Source of the DNA: Bacteroidota bacterium
GTDB taxonomy: Bacteria > Bacteroidota > Ignavibacteria > Kapaibacteriales > UBA961
Direction of reading: 5' to 3'
DNA: 36,859 nt
NCBI GenBank assembly: GCA_020852855.1
Contig: JADZAA010000005.1
Location: forward strand, 1-36,859
Below, piece by piece: positions 8,048 through 16,046 of this stretch (positions within the stretch are counted from its first letter, which is position 1; each line of letters begins with the position of its first letter). Under the pieces are notes generated by a model. The model was not told the DNA's origin. It saw nothing but the letters and a program-made list of their open reading frames with translations, and made no database searches. The translations under genes were made by a program, and so were the position numbers.

Positions 8048-9829
8048 ATGGACGTTATACTCGAAGTAAAAAATTTAACTACGGAATTTCGCGCAGAGCG
8101 TCAAGTCGTAACTGCCGTCAATAATATAAGTTTTTCGTTGCGGCGCGGAAAAACTCTTGGCATTGTAGGCGAGTCCGGCTCGGGCAAGTCCGTTACTTCG
8201 CTCTCGATAATGCGCCTTATACCCGACCCTCCGGGGAAAATAGTCGGCGGGCAGGCTTTATTTACGGAAAAGGGCGGCGAGCAGACCGATTTGCTTGCAT
8301 TGCCCGAATATCAAATGCGCAATTATCGCGGCAATCGCATTTCGATGATTTTTCAAGAGCCGATGACCTCGCTAAATCCGGTGTTCCGTTGCGGCGACCA
8401 AATTATCGAGGCAATTATGCTGCATCAGAAATGCAACAAAGACGAAGCCTGGCAAAAAACGCTGCAACTTCTTAAAGAAGTTCAACTGCCGCGCCCCGAA
8501 ACTATGATTTACCAATATCCGCATCAGCTTTCCGGCGGGCAAAAGCAGCGCGTGATGATTGCAATGGCTATGTCGTGCAATCCCGATATTCTTATTGCCG
8601 ACGAACCTACGACTGCGCTCGATGTAACGGTGCAGGCTACGATTCTGGACTTGATGCGCGATTTGCAAAGTAAAAGGGATATGAGCATTATGTTCATTAC
8701 TCACGATTTGGGCGTGGTTGCCGAAATTGCCGATGAAGTTATCGTAATGTACAAAGGCGCGATAGTCGAAGCCGGCTCTGTATTGCAAATCTTTGAGAAT
8801 CCGCAGCATCCTTACACCAAAGGACTTCTTGCATGCCGTCCGCGATTGGATAAAAAATTGAAAATTTTGCCTACTGTGCGCGATTTTATGGAGGAAACGT
8901 CCGACGGCGCGATAATAGAACGCGAAAACGTTTCCATTGATGAAAAATCAATAGCATTCACAAGCGAGGAAATAATTGCAAGGAACGAAAAATTATTCGC
9001 AAAAGAGCCATTGCTCAACGTAAAAAATTTGGAGGTGCATTTTCCTGTGAAAACAGGGGTTTTCGGTGCAACAAAGGGATATGTGAAAGCGGTCGACGGT
9101 ATTTCGTTCTCCGTTATGCCCGGCGAAACACTTGGGCTTGTGGGCGAGTCCGGTTGCGGAAAAACTACTACGGGACGCGCTATTTTGCGTCTTATAGAGC
9201 CAACCGGAGGCAGCGTAATATTCGACGGAAAAAATATAAGAGATTTATCGAGAGGCAACTTGAAAAATTTGCGAAAAGATTTTCAAATTATTTTTCAAGA
9301 CCCGTACAGTTCGCTGAACCCGCGCTTGTCCGTTGGCGGCGCAATAATGGAAGTTCTTAATGTACATAATATTATGACCAGCGAAAAAGAGCGACGGGAT
9401 TACGTGTCTTATTTATTGGAAAAAGTTAATTTATCACCGCATCATTTTTATAATTATCCGCATGAATTTTCCGGCGGTCAGCGTCAAAGAATTTGCATAG
9501 CCCGCGCATTGGCATTGAAACCGAAATTTCTGATTTGCGACGAGTCCGTTTCCGCACTCGACGTATCGGTGCAGGCGCAAGCGTTGAACCTGCTCGTTTC
9601 GTTGCGCAACGAATTTAATTTGACGTATATTTTTATTTCTCACGATTTATCGGTAGTAAAATTCATTTCCGACAGAATCGCTGTTATGAGCAAAGGCAAA
9701 ATCGTGGAAACAGGATATGCAAATGATATTTACGAGAATCCAAAAGAAGAATATACCCGAAACCTCATCGAAGCTATTCCAAAAGGCTCGATAGACGAGA
9801 TAAAATTGCGGAAAGGATTCGCCGCATAA
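8048..9829 (+). CDS. Fused dual-ATPase subunit of a dipeptide/oligopeptide ABC transporter (DppDF/YejF/GsiA type)
   Basis: I take the ATG at 8048 (593 aa); an upstream in-frame TTG at 8024 is less likely. Two complete ABC domains lie in tandem. Domain 1 has Walker A GESGSGKS (41-48), signature LSGGQKQR (from 161) and Walker B LIADEPTTALD. Domain 2 has Walker A GESGCGKT (366-373), signature FSGGQRQR and Walker B LICDESVSALD, where Ser replaces the usual Pro. Each domain ends with the peptide-transporter extension (YTKGLLAC / YTRNLIEAIP). This architecture powers import of oligopeptides, glutathione or nickel-peptide complexes from the inner face of the cytoplasmic membrane. No permease or binding-protein gene lies beside it, so its partners must be elsewhere. 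The substrate is unknown. Confidence 0.93.
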   Translation: MDVILEVKNLTTEFRAERQVVTAVNNISFSLRRGKTLGIVGESGSGKSVTSLSIMRLIPDPPGKIVGGQALFTEKGGEQTDLLALPEYQMRNYRGNRISMIFQEPMTSLNPVFRCGDQIIEAIMLHQKCNKDEAWQKTLQLLKEVQLPRPETMIYQYPHQLSGGQKQRVMIAMAMSCNPDILIADEPTTALDVTVQATILDLMRDLQSKRDMSIMFITHDLGVVAEIADEVIVMYKGAIVEAGSVLQIFENPQHPYTKGLLACRPRLDKKLKILPTVRDFMEETSDGAIIERENVSIDEKSIAFTSEEIIARNEKLFAKEPLLNVKNLEVHFPVKTGVFGATKGYVKAVDGISFSVMPGETLGLVGESGCGKTTTGRAILRLIEPTGGSVIFDGKNIRDLSRGNLKNLRKDFQIIFQDPYSSLNPRLSVGGAIMEVLNVHNIMTSEKERRDYVSYLLEKVNLSPHHFYNYPHEFSGGQRQRICIARALALKPKFLICDESVSALDVSVQAQALNLLVSLRNEFNLTYIFISHDLSVVKFISDRIAVMSKGKIVETGYANDIYENPKEEYTRNLIEAIPKGSIDEIKLRKGFAA

Positions 9830-9924
9830 ATCCTACCGAGTTTTTCTAAATTAAAAATAATTTTTTACGGTGTTTTATTCTTTGATTTTACAGCCATAAA
9901 TTACGGCATTTTAACATCAAGCCG

Positions 9925-10698
9925 ATGATTCGCTTCAACAGTCCGATTAAAAACTTTGCCTACTTTTGCTATCGCTGGATAGCACCCGTTATTGACCCGA
10001 TAAAATTACTGCGTTCAATACCGAATTATTTTGGTTTCTTCGCAGATTGGTTGCGCTATAAATCGCTTGACGGTGCAGAGCGGGTGAAATTATCGGACTT
10101 ATGGCCGAATATTCACGACAAAACTTCGACTACGCCATTTTTACGCCATTATTTTTACCAAGATGTATGGGCGGCGCGGAATATAGCGCAGACGGGCGTT
10201 GTAAGCCACGTTGACGTAGCGTCACGTATTGATTTTGTAGGATTTCTTACTTCTGTTACTCACGTAACTTTTATTGATATTCGGCCGCTCGAGGCCGACT
10301 TGCCGAATTTTACGGGCAAAGCGGGCAGCATTCTGGCGATGCCGTTTGCCGACGGCGAAATAGCGTCGCTGTCATGCCTGCACGTGGCCGAGCATATAGG
10401 CTTGGGGCGTTATGGCGACCCACTCGACCCGCAAGGAACAATAAAAGCCTGCAAAGAATTGGCGCGTGTACTGGTGCCGGGAGGGCGGCTTTATTTTTCA
10501 ACTCCGATAGGCGCACCGCGCTTATGCTTCAATGCGCATCGTATTCACAGCGTAGATATGATTTTAGAGTATTTTTCCGACCTTACGCTCGTTCGATTGG
10601 ACGGCATTGACGATGCAAACCGCTATCACGACAATATTGACCGCTCTTTGCTCGACGGTGCAAATTATGCTTGCGGGCTGTTTATTTTCACAAAATAG
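9925..10698 (+). CDS. DUF268 family protein (methyltransferase-like fold)
   Basis: This 257-residue protein has the DUF268 pattern, with a SAM-methyltransferase-like arrangement. DVASRIDFVGFL (97-108) stands where the first strand and glycine loop would be, FIDIRPLE (116-123) where the acidic strand-2 residue would be, and SILAMPFADGEIASLSCLHV (135-154) follows. The hallmark HVAEHIGLGRYGDPLDPQG covers 153-171. LARVLVPGGRLYFSTPIG resembles the late methyltransferase strands. The first loop is not a classical GxGxG, so SAM binding is plausible but unproven. Relatives are often found in polysaccharide or LPS gene clusters, but nothing here supports that context. The N-terminus is hydrophobic/aromatic without a clear signal peptide. 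The gene converges with the hydrolase gene after 20 bp. Confidence 0.75.
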   Translation: MIRFNSPIKNFAYFCYRWIAPVIDPIKLLRSIPNYFGFFADWLRYKSLDGAERVKLSDLWPNIHDKTSTTPFLRHYFYQDVWAARNIAQTGVVSHVDVASRIDFVGFLTSVTHVTFIDIRPLEADLPNFTGKAGSILAMPFADGEIASLSCLHVAEHIGLGRYGDPLDPQGTIKACKELARVLVPGGRLYFSTPIGAPRLCFNAHRIHSVDMILEYFSDLTLVRLDGIDDANRYHDNIDRSLLDGANYACGLFIFTK

Positions 10699-10718
10699 CG
10701 ACATTCTACAGAATTATT

Positions 10719-11390
10719 TCAGCGCAGGAACGGATTGCCGCACCGTTCGGCACCAATATCGGTAGGGTCGCCATGCCCGGGAAATACTTCGATGCTATCG
10801 GGTAAAATAAGCAGTTCGCGCCGTATTGAATCAAGTAATTCGTCCATATTGCCGCCGGGTAAGTCAGTACGCCCTATACTTCCGGCAAAAAGAGTGTCGC
10901 CCGAAAAAATAAGCCCAAGTTTATGCTCGACAAAACAGATGCCGCCTTCCGTATGTCCGGGTGTATGCCGAACTTCTATGCTAAATCGCCCAAAAGTCAA
11001 AATGCTCCCATTTTCAAGGTAAAAATTTGCCTCAGCCGGCTCTATTTCAAACGGTAATGCCCAAACTGTATGTTTATTCGGCTCTGTAAGACGATATTCG
11101 TCGGCACTATGAACATAAAGCGGTGCGCCGAGCCTGCGCTTTAAGGCGGCGGCGGCGGCTGTATGGTCCCAATGCGTATGCGTCAGTAGAATTGCGGCTA
11201 CGACATAACCCTCGCGTTCGCATAGTTGTCCGAAAATTTCGTCTGTATGTTGCGGTGCGTCAATGATTAAGGCCGTTTTTGCCGCTACGTCTGCAAGGCA
11301 ATAGCCAAAAGTTAATGCCATTCCGGTTTCGGCGGCATACAAGCGTACTCCGGGAGCGGGTTCGTATTGAATTAAGTCGGATATAGTCAT
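10719..11390 (-). CDS. Metallo-beta-lactamase-fold hydrolase (glyoxalase II-like)
   Basis: This 223-residue cytosolic protein has the full metal-binding set of the MBL superfamily: THTHWDH (H71, H73, D75, H76), H146 in HTPGHTEGG, D165 in IFSGDTLFAG and H206 in FPGHGDPT. The SIGRTDLPGG segment is typical of the YcbL-like group related to hydroxyacylglutathione hydrolase (GloB). It probably hydrolyses a thioester or similar substrate with two metal ions. A C-terminal substrate-binding helical domain like that of true GloB is missing, so I do not call it gloB. It follows the asparaginase gene on the same strand after 58 bp and may share its transcript. Confidence 0.85.
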   Translation of the reverse strand: MTISDLIQYEPAPGVRLYAAETGMALTFGYCLADVAAKTALIIDAPQHTDEIFGQLCEREGYVVAAILLTHTHWDHTAAAAALKRRLGAPLYVHSADEYRLTEPNKHTVWALPFEIEPAEANFYLENGSILTFGRFSIEVRHTPGHTEGGICFVEHKLGLIFSGDTLFAGSIGRTDLPGGNMDELLDSIRRELLILPDSIEVFPGHGDPTDIGAERCGNPFLR

Positions 11391-11448
11391 AGAGCTTAGA
11401 GAAGATTGAATTGTACGAACAACTTATAGAATCATTTCGAAAACAGGG

Positions 11449-12462
11449 CTAAAACTTATCGTTTTCTTGCAGACTTGCCCATTCAAATGCGCGGCGTATT
11501 TCTTCTATGCCATAGCCCGCGCCCAAAGCGCACATAAGTTTTATACGCGCTTTCTGTCCGTTCATATAATCGGCAAAAATAACTCCTGCCTCATACAATT
11601 GTTTGCCCGCGCCTTCATAAGCATAAGTATGTTCGATGCGCCCCACCGGACAGCGTGAAACCAAGACAACGGGCAGGCCTTGCTTTACACACTCCACCAG
11701 ATCGTAAAATACCGGCGGTGGTACGTTTCCCGCGCCGAATCCTTCAATCACAAATCCGGCGGCACCGTTTTCGCGACATAATTTCACCAATCCGCCTTCC
11801 ATGCCGGCATAGCATTTAAACAGCGGTACAAAAGCGGGTAATTCTTTTACGTCGAAATGGTCGCGGTGAACAGGCTTGCGATATAAAAACAGCGAAGAAT
11901 TGGATATTCGTCCAACCGGACCAAAGTTCATACTTGCAAATGTGTTAATATCGGTTGCGTCGGTTTTTGTAGCTTCCGATGCCGCATTGATAACGTCGGA
12001 CAAACATATAAGCGTACCGTAGTCTTGTGCTTCATGCCGCGAAGCTATAATCACGGCATCGCGCAGATTGCGAGGCCCGTCCCAATCGGCTTCGGCCGAA
12101 TTTCGCATTGCACCCACCACAACTACGGGTTTCGAGGTTTTGAGTGTGCAGTCAAGGAAAAAGGCCGTTTCTTCGAGTGTGTCCGTGCCATGCGTTACGA
12201 TAATTCCGGCTACTTCCGGCCGCTCGGCGTGATATTGTGCCAAACGCGAGAGTTGCAACATAATTTCGGGCGTAATGTGCGGGCTTGGGTAGCGTCCGAA
12301 CTCTACTGTTTCCACGCGGGCAATATTCTCCAAATCGGGAACAGAATTCAGAATTTCAGCGGCTGAAAGTTTCGGAACTACACCGCCGGAGCCAGCGTCG
12401 GGCTTCATTGCAATCGTGCCTCCGGTAAATATAGCCGTTACCAATGGTTTTTGTCGGTTCAT
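11449..12462 (-). CDS. L-asparaginase (bacterial type I/II family)
   Basis: The 337 residues match the asparaginase/glutaminase family. The first catalytic motif is TGGTIA (nucleophile Thr13). The second is THGTDTLEET (T90-H91-G92-T93-D94), which carries the Thr/Asp pair. VVVVGAMRNSAEADWDGPRN and the C-terminal small domain are also typical. It converts asparagine to aspartate and ammonia. No signal peptide is seen, so it is probably cytoplasmic and closer to type I enzymes, but sequence alone does not settle the subtype. The ATG at 12462 is the natural start. The gene diverges from the flagellar cluster across a 283-bp spacer and lies upstream of the MBL-fold gene. Confidence 0.93.
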   Translation of the reverse strand: MNRQKPLVTAIFTGGTIAMKPDAGSGGVVPKLSAAEILNSVPDLENIARVETVEFGRYPSPHITPEIMLQLSRLAQYHAERPEVAGIIVTHGTDTLEETAFFLDCTLKTSKPVVVVGAMRNSAEADWDGPRNLRDAVIIASRHEAQDYGTLICLSDVINAASEATKTDATDINTFASMNFGPVGRISNSSLFLYRKPVHRDHFDVKELPAFVPLFKCYAGMEGGLVKLCRENGAAGFVIEGFGAGNVPPPVFYDLVECVKQGLPVVLVSRCPVGRIEHTYAYEGAGKQLYEAGVIFADYMNGQKARIKLMCALGAGYGIEEIRRAFEWASLQENDKF

Positions 12463-12745
12463 GTTATTGCTTGTCGAAATATGATTTTTAGGGCAAAAAT
12501 ACCGAAAGTGCGCTCAACGGCCGTCCGAATTGCGGTGATGATTGGGAGAATAATAGCCAACGCGCTAATATTCGCCCGACAATGGATGCCGCCGCCGACC
12601 GGCAGGCATGCCCCAAGCCATGTGTAAATTTTCGTAAACTATTGTTGTTAAAGGGTTGAGCAGTTTTTGTACATTTTCTTTTTCCTGCTGGCATTACTTT
12701 TGTTTTCTTGTGCGCAAACGAATGCCGTATTTCTTGGAAAAAAAT
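12463..12745. promoter_or_regulatory. Divergent spacer ahead of the flagellar cluster with a candidate Bacteroidota-type -7 element
   Basis: The 283-bp region separates the asparaginase gene (minus) from flgB (plus). TACTTTTG at 12695-12702 matches the Bacteroidota primary-sigma -7 consensus TAnnTTTG. A TTTTTG hexamer lies 25 bp upstream, somewhat farther than the usual 19-21 bp. The start of transcription would then fall near 12709, giving a short leader before flgB. I see no convincing sigma-28 or sigma-54 (-24/-12) promoter. The call is tentative. Confidence 0.35.
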
Positions 12746-13168
12746 ATGCTTTTGCGCGACCACCTCTATAACAAAGGCCGGCTCAACCTGATGAACAGAG
12801 CTCTTGATGCTTATGCCATGCGTCAGCAGGTTTCGGCAAAAAACATAGCAAACGCAACGTCGCCCACCTATCGTCCGCAGCACGTGAGGTTCGAGGAAGA
12901 ATTTAACGATGCAGTAGTGGTGTTGCGCGGTTTGCGCAATGACGAGCGTCATATTCCCGTAGGCGGTATGCGCGACGATGAAGTAACTGCCAATTCGGAA
13001 GATGCGCCTGTTCCAAGACCGGAAGTTCTGTTTTCGGGAGAAAGCCACGTGAATGTGGACAAAGAAATGGCCGCACTCGCCCAAAATCAAATTCGTTTTC
13101 GTTTTGCTTCACGTATGGCGGCAAGGTATTTCCAGGGTCTTCAAACTTCCATACGCGGTTCGGTATAA
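12746..13168 (+). CDS. flgB: Flagellar proximal rod protein FlgB
   Basis: I take the ATG at 12746 (140 aa), which is preceded by GGAAAA at suitable spacing. Longer in-frame starts at 12722 (ATG) and 12656 (TTG) would add an untypical Cys/aromatic-rich leader. The N-terminal rod signature LDAYAMRQQVSAKNIANATS, followed by PTYRPQ, and the C-terminal helix (NVDKEMAALAQNQIRFRFAS) are typical of FlgB, and the length fits. FlgB is exported by the flagellar type III apparatus and forms part of the rod that connects the MS ring to the distal rod. It is the first gene of the cluster, with flgC 16 bp behind. Confidence 0.93.
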   Translation: MLLRDHLYNKGRLNLMNRALDAYAMRQQVSAKNIANATSPTYRPQHVRFEEEFNDAVVVLRGLRNDERHIPVGGMRDDEVTANSEDAPVPRPEVLFSGESHVNVDKEMAALAQNQIRFRFASRMAARYFQGLQTSIRGSV

Positions 13169-13184
13169 TTTAAGGAAATTCGCC

Positions 13185-13670
13185 ATGGCAGAAAATATAT
13201 TCAAGTCGTTCGGCATTAGCGGCCAAGGATTAAGCGTACAACGCCTGCGTTTATCGGCTACCGCAAAAAATATTGCCAATGCAAATACTACGCGCGGTGC
13301 GGACGGGCAGGTTTACAAGCGGGAAATTGTAGTGGCGCGTGCGGTTCCGGACTCTTTTTTTGAAAGAGAATTGCAACAACAGATAACGCTGACCGGCACA
13401 AACGGATTGCACGGCGGCAATACGGGATTTTCCGATAAACCTGCGGGCATTAAGGCGGTAGAAGCTTTCACCGCTACCGATTCGTCGCCTGCACGCAAAG
13501 TCTATGACCCGTCGCACCCCGATTCAGACGGCGACGGCTACGTGGAGATGCCCAATGTAAATATCGTTACGGAAATGGTAGAAATGATAAGTGCGCAACG
13601 TGCATTTGAAGCGAATACATCGGTTTTCAGTGCAGCCAAGAATATTGCCAAAGAGTCATTGGAAATCTAA
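13185..13670 (+). CDS. flgC: Flagellar proximal rod protein FlgC
   Basis: The ATG at 13185 gives 161 aa and has AAGGAAA at 13172-13178 as a ribosome-binding site. An earlier in-frame ATG inside flgB (13053) would add 44 unrelated residues. The N-terminal helix carries SGQGLSVQRLRLSATAKNIA, then NANTTR. The C-terminus has NIVTEMVEMISAQRAFEANT, the classic rod/hook family ending. FlgC assembles with FlgB and FliE at the base of the periplasmic rod after export. There is a small insertion with DSDGDGYVEMPN, a segment also seen in canonical FlgC proteins (DPxGYVxxPNV). Confidence 0.94.
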   Translation: MAENIFKSFGISGQGLSVQRLRLSATAKNIANANTTRGADGQVYKREIVVARAVPDSFFERELQQQITLTGTNGLHGGNTGFSDKPAGIKAVEAFTATDSSPARKVYDPSHPDSDGDGYVEMPNVNIVTEMVEMISAQRAFEANTSVFSAAKNIAKESLEI

Positions 13671-13676
13671 ATAATC

Positions 13677-13922
13677 ATGAATATTGCCGCAATAAAAGCA
13701 TATTCGGCGGCGGCCGGTGTCAGACCTACGCTTCCCGTGCGAAATACAATTACCGACGATTTTGACGATAACGGCAACGGCACGGCGCAGAAACACGCAG
13801 AAACAATCGGCAAACGTTACGAGCCGGCCGGCGGCAAAGAATTATTCGCTCTATTTAACGCTTCCGGCAGGCTTGAAACTGTTTCGAGCATTAAAGGCGG
13901 CATTTTTGACGGTAAAGCATAA
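13677..13922 (+). CDS. Small unknown protein between flgC and fliE
   Basis: This 81-residue ORF begins 6 bp after the flgC stop and ends 15 bp before fliE, so it is embedded in the flagellar transcript. I do not recognise a family. The N-terminus is Ala-rich (MNIAAIKAYSAAAGVRPTLP), the middle is polar with many Asp/Asn/Gly, and the C-terminus has KRYEPAGGKELFALFNASGR and then SSIKGGIFDGKA. There is no signal peptide or membrane segment. Tight spacing and codon use like the neighbours argue that it is real. It could be an exported rod accessory, a chaperone or a regulator. A competing +1-frame ORF (13717-13941) is Lys/Arg-rich and looks like a shadow. Confidence 0.65.
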   Translation: MNIAAIKAYSAAAGVRPTLPVRNTITDDFDDNGNGTAQKHAETIGKRYEPAGGKELFALFNASGRLETVSSIKGGIFDGKA

Positions 13923-13937
13923 GCGAAAGAAACATCT

Positions 13938-14273
13938 ATGATAATCAGCGACATTCTTGCTGCGCGGCAATTTAACCCGTTGCAACAACAACGCCTTAAT
14001 GCCTCGAACGATGTTGCGGGCAATGCTGTTCCGCAAAATCCCAACGACGACGGCACAACTTTCGCCGCCACATTGCGCGAATTTATCGGCGACGTAAACG
14101 ACTCGCAACATAAATCGGCCGAAGCGACTGAAAAACTTATAAAAGGCGAACCTGTTGATATTCACGACGTTATGATTTCGGCAGAGAAAGCCAAAACGTC
14201 GTTTCAACTTCTTCTTGAATTGCGCAATAAGGCTCTTGATTTATACCGCGAAGCAATTCGCATCCAAGTGTGA
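13938..14273 (+). CDS. fliE: Flagellar hook-basal body protein FliE
   Basis: This 111-residue protein has the conserved C-terminal half of FliE: FAATLREFIGDVND, then ATEKLIKGEPVDIHDVMISA and EKAKTSFQLLLELRNKALDL, followed by YREAIRIQV. FliE joins the MS ring to the rod and is the first substrate of the flagellar export apparatus. The length is normal. The ATG at 13938 follows the small unknown gene by 15 bp and has a purine-rich GAAAGAAA upstream. fliF follows after 46 bp. Confidence 0.95.
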   Translation: MIISDILAARQFNPLQQQRLNASNDVAGNAVPQNPNDDGTTFAATLREFIGDVNDSQHKSAEATEKLIKGEPVDIHDVMISAEKAKTSFQLLLELRNKALDLYREAIRIQV

Positions 14274-14319
14274 GCATTTATTGCAATAACAATACGATAT
14301 TACTCTAAAAAAATACATT

Positions 14320-16005
14320 ATGGCTGAGTCGCCTTTACAACAAGCGCGTAACTTCTGGGGAAAATTATCGCGCATACAGAAACTTACCATTGCCGGAGTT
14401 GTCTTGCTTGCAACTGTGGGAATTATTGCTGTGGCATTGGGAACAAATGCCGATTCCAAAGCGGTATTGTTCTCGGATGTCGACCAAAAAGACGCGGCTG
14501 TTATAGTGGAAAAACTCAAAGAAAGAAAAATAGAGTACGAACTTGCAAAAAACGGAACTGCCATACTTGTTCCGCAAGAGGCCGTCTATGAAACGCGATT
14601 TGCACTTGCCGCCGAAGGGCTTCCGCAAACGGGAACGGTAGGCTACGAGATATTTGATAAAACAAATCTCGGAATGTCGGATTTTGTACAAAAATTAAAT
14701 TACCGTCGCGCACTCGAAGGCGAGCTGTCGCGCACGGTAAATTCTATTGAGGAAGTTCATAAATCACGTGTTCATATAGTAGTTCCTGAAAAGGCATTGT
14801 TCGATAAAGACCAGAAAAAGCCTACTGCATCTGTAATATTGCAATTAAAATCGGGGCGTAGCGTAAGCAAAATAAATATTGAAGGCATACAAAATCTTAT
14901 TGCGGGAAGTGTGGAGGGAATGGATCCCGGCTCGGTTACGGTAGTCGACCAGAAAGGTCAGATTCTTTCGGAAATTCCGCGCGATAAAAATACACTTGCC
15001 GGTATGACCTCTACGCAATATGAATTGCAACAGAAAATAGACCAATACTTGACCTCGAAAGCGCAAAGTATGCTGGACGGCGTGATTGGCGCCGGTAATG
15101 CAATGGTGCGTGCTACGGCAGAATTGGATTTTACGCAAATAGAAAAAACTACCGAAGATTACGACCCGGATAAGCAGGTGGTGCGCAGTGAGCAAAAAGT
15201 AGACGAAACTTCCCGCTCGGCCGATTCGCTGAATTATCCGGCAACCAATTCGGCAAGCCAGCGCGGAAATGTTATCACAAATTATGAAATATCAAAAACT
15301 ATAGAAAAAGTTGTTTCCAACGGCGGCGGCATAAAACGCCTGACCGTAGCGGCTCTAATTAACGGAAATACGAAAATAATCGAAGGCGAAAATCCAACTT
15401 TGGAATATAAGCCGCGCACGCCGGAACAAATGGATCAACTGAAAAAAATCGTTATGAATGCCGTTGGCTACGACCCGTCGCGCAACGACCAAATCAGCAT
15501 AGAAAATATTCAGTTCGACGCAACACAACAGGAAGAAGAGCTTAAGCAACTGAAAGGCTTGCGCCTGCCGATGACTACGGAGGAGATTATCGAAAAAGTA
15601 TTTATCGGTCTGGCTATGCTTCTGGCTATATTTATGATACGCAAATTGTTCGCTTCGCCGGAAGTTCGCCGCCGCATTGAATATGCTCTTGCTCCTGCCG
15701 ATGAAATACAGCCTGCGTTGGCAGCCTTTACGCCGGAAGAGCAACAGCTGCTTTTGGCGGCCGGCGAAGTTCCGCAATTAACTCCGCAAGGTGAATTGCC
15801 CGCGCCGGACGACCGCGAGGCTATTGTGGCACGTGCCAAGGCTAAGGTTGAAAAATCCATGCAACGCGATATGAGTGAAGATGAATTAGTTTCGCTCGAA
15901 ATGCGCAATCGTGTTCTGAAATATATCGAAGAAAGTCCGGGCGATGCCGTGCGCTTATTTAAAATAATGATGGCCGGCGACGAAGAGGCTGCAAAAAAAC
16001 GGTAG
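14320..16005 (+). CDS. fliF: Flagellar MS-ring protein FliF
   Basis: This 561-residue inner-membrane protein forms the MS ring. TM1 lies at about 23-43 (LTIAGVVLLATVGIIAVALG). YscJ/FliF ring-building domains follow, with DQKDAAVIVEKLKERKIEYE, GTVGYEIFDKTNLG and LNYRRALEGELSRTVNSIEE, and then RVHIVVPEK. A periplasmic beta-collar region covers about 240-400. TM2 is about 428-446. The cytosolic tail has ERMRN-like segments (SLEMRNRVLKYIEESPGDAV and RLFKIMM) that bind FliG. The length is normal. The ATG at 14320 is the first in frame. Only 41 bp separate it from fliG. Confidence 0.97.
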   Translation: MAESPLQQARNFWGKLSRIQKLTIAGVVLLATVGIIAVALGTNADSKAVLFSDVDQKDAAVIVEKLKERKIEYELAKNGTAILVPQEAVYETRFALAAEGLPQTGTVGYEIFDKTNLGMSDFVQKLNYRRALEGELSRTVNSIEEVHKSRVHIVVPEKALFDKDQKKPTASVILQLKSGRSVSKINIEGIQNLIAGSVEGMDPGSVTVVDQKGQILSEIPRDKNTLAGMTSTQYELQQKIDQYLTSKAQSMLDGVIGAGNAMVRATAELDFTQIEKTTEDYDPDKQVVRSEQKVDETSRSADSLNYPATNSASQRGNVITNYEISKTIEKVVSNGGGIKRLTVAALINGNTKIIEGENPTLEYKPRTPEQMDQLKKIVMNAVGYDPSRNDQISIENIQFDATQQEEELKQLKGLRLPMTTEEIIEKVFIGLAMLLAIFMIRKLFASPEVRRRIEYALAPADEIQPALAAFTPEEQQLLLAAGEVPQLTPQGELPAPDDREAIVARAKAKVEKSMQRDMSEDELVSLEMRNRVLKYIEESPGDAVRLFKIMMAGDEEAAKKR

Positions 16006-16046
16006 ATTAGATGAAAGCGTATCGAAAATAAGCCGAATAATACGAC

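Noticed and set aside
10703-10714. ATTCT-AC-AGAAT hairpin between the convergent DUF268 and MBL-fold genes
   Set aside because: The stem is only 5 A/T-rich base pairs with a 2-base loop and no proper T run, too weak to call a terminator.
12656-12745. N-terminal extension of FlgB from TTG 12656 or ATG 12722
   Set aside because: The added residues are Cys/Phe/Trp-rich, unlike exported rod proteins, and the ATG at 12746 gives the canonical FlgB length with a GGAAAA site.
12488-13090. 200-codon minus-strand ORF across the flgB upstream region
   Set aside because: Most of it is antisense to flgB and the remainder lies in the promoter region. It is His/Cys/Phe-rich without a recognisable domain.
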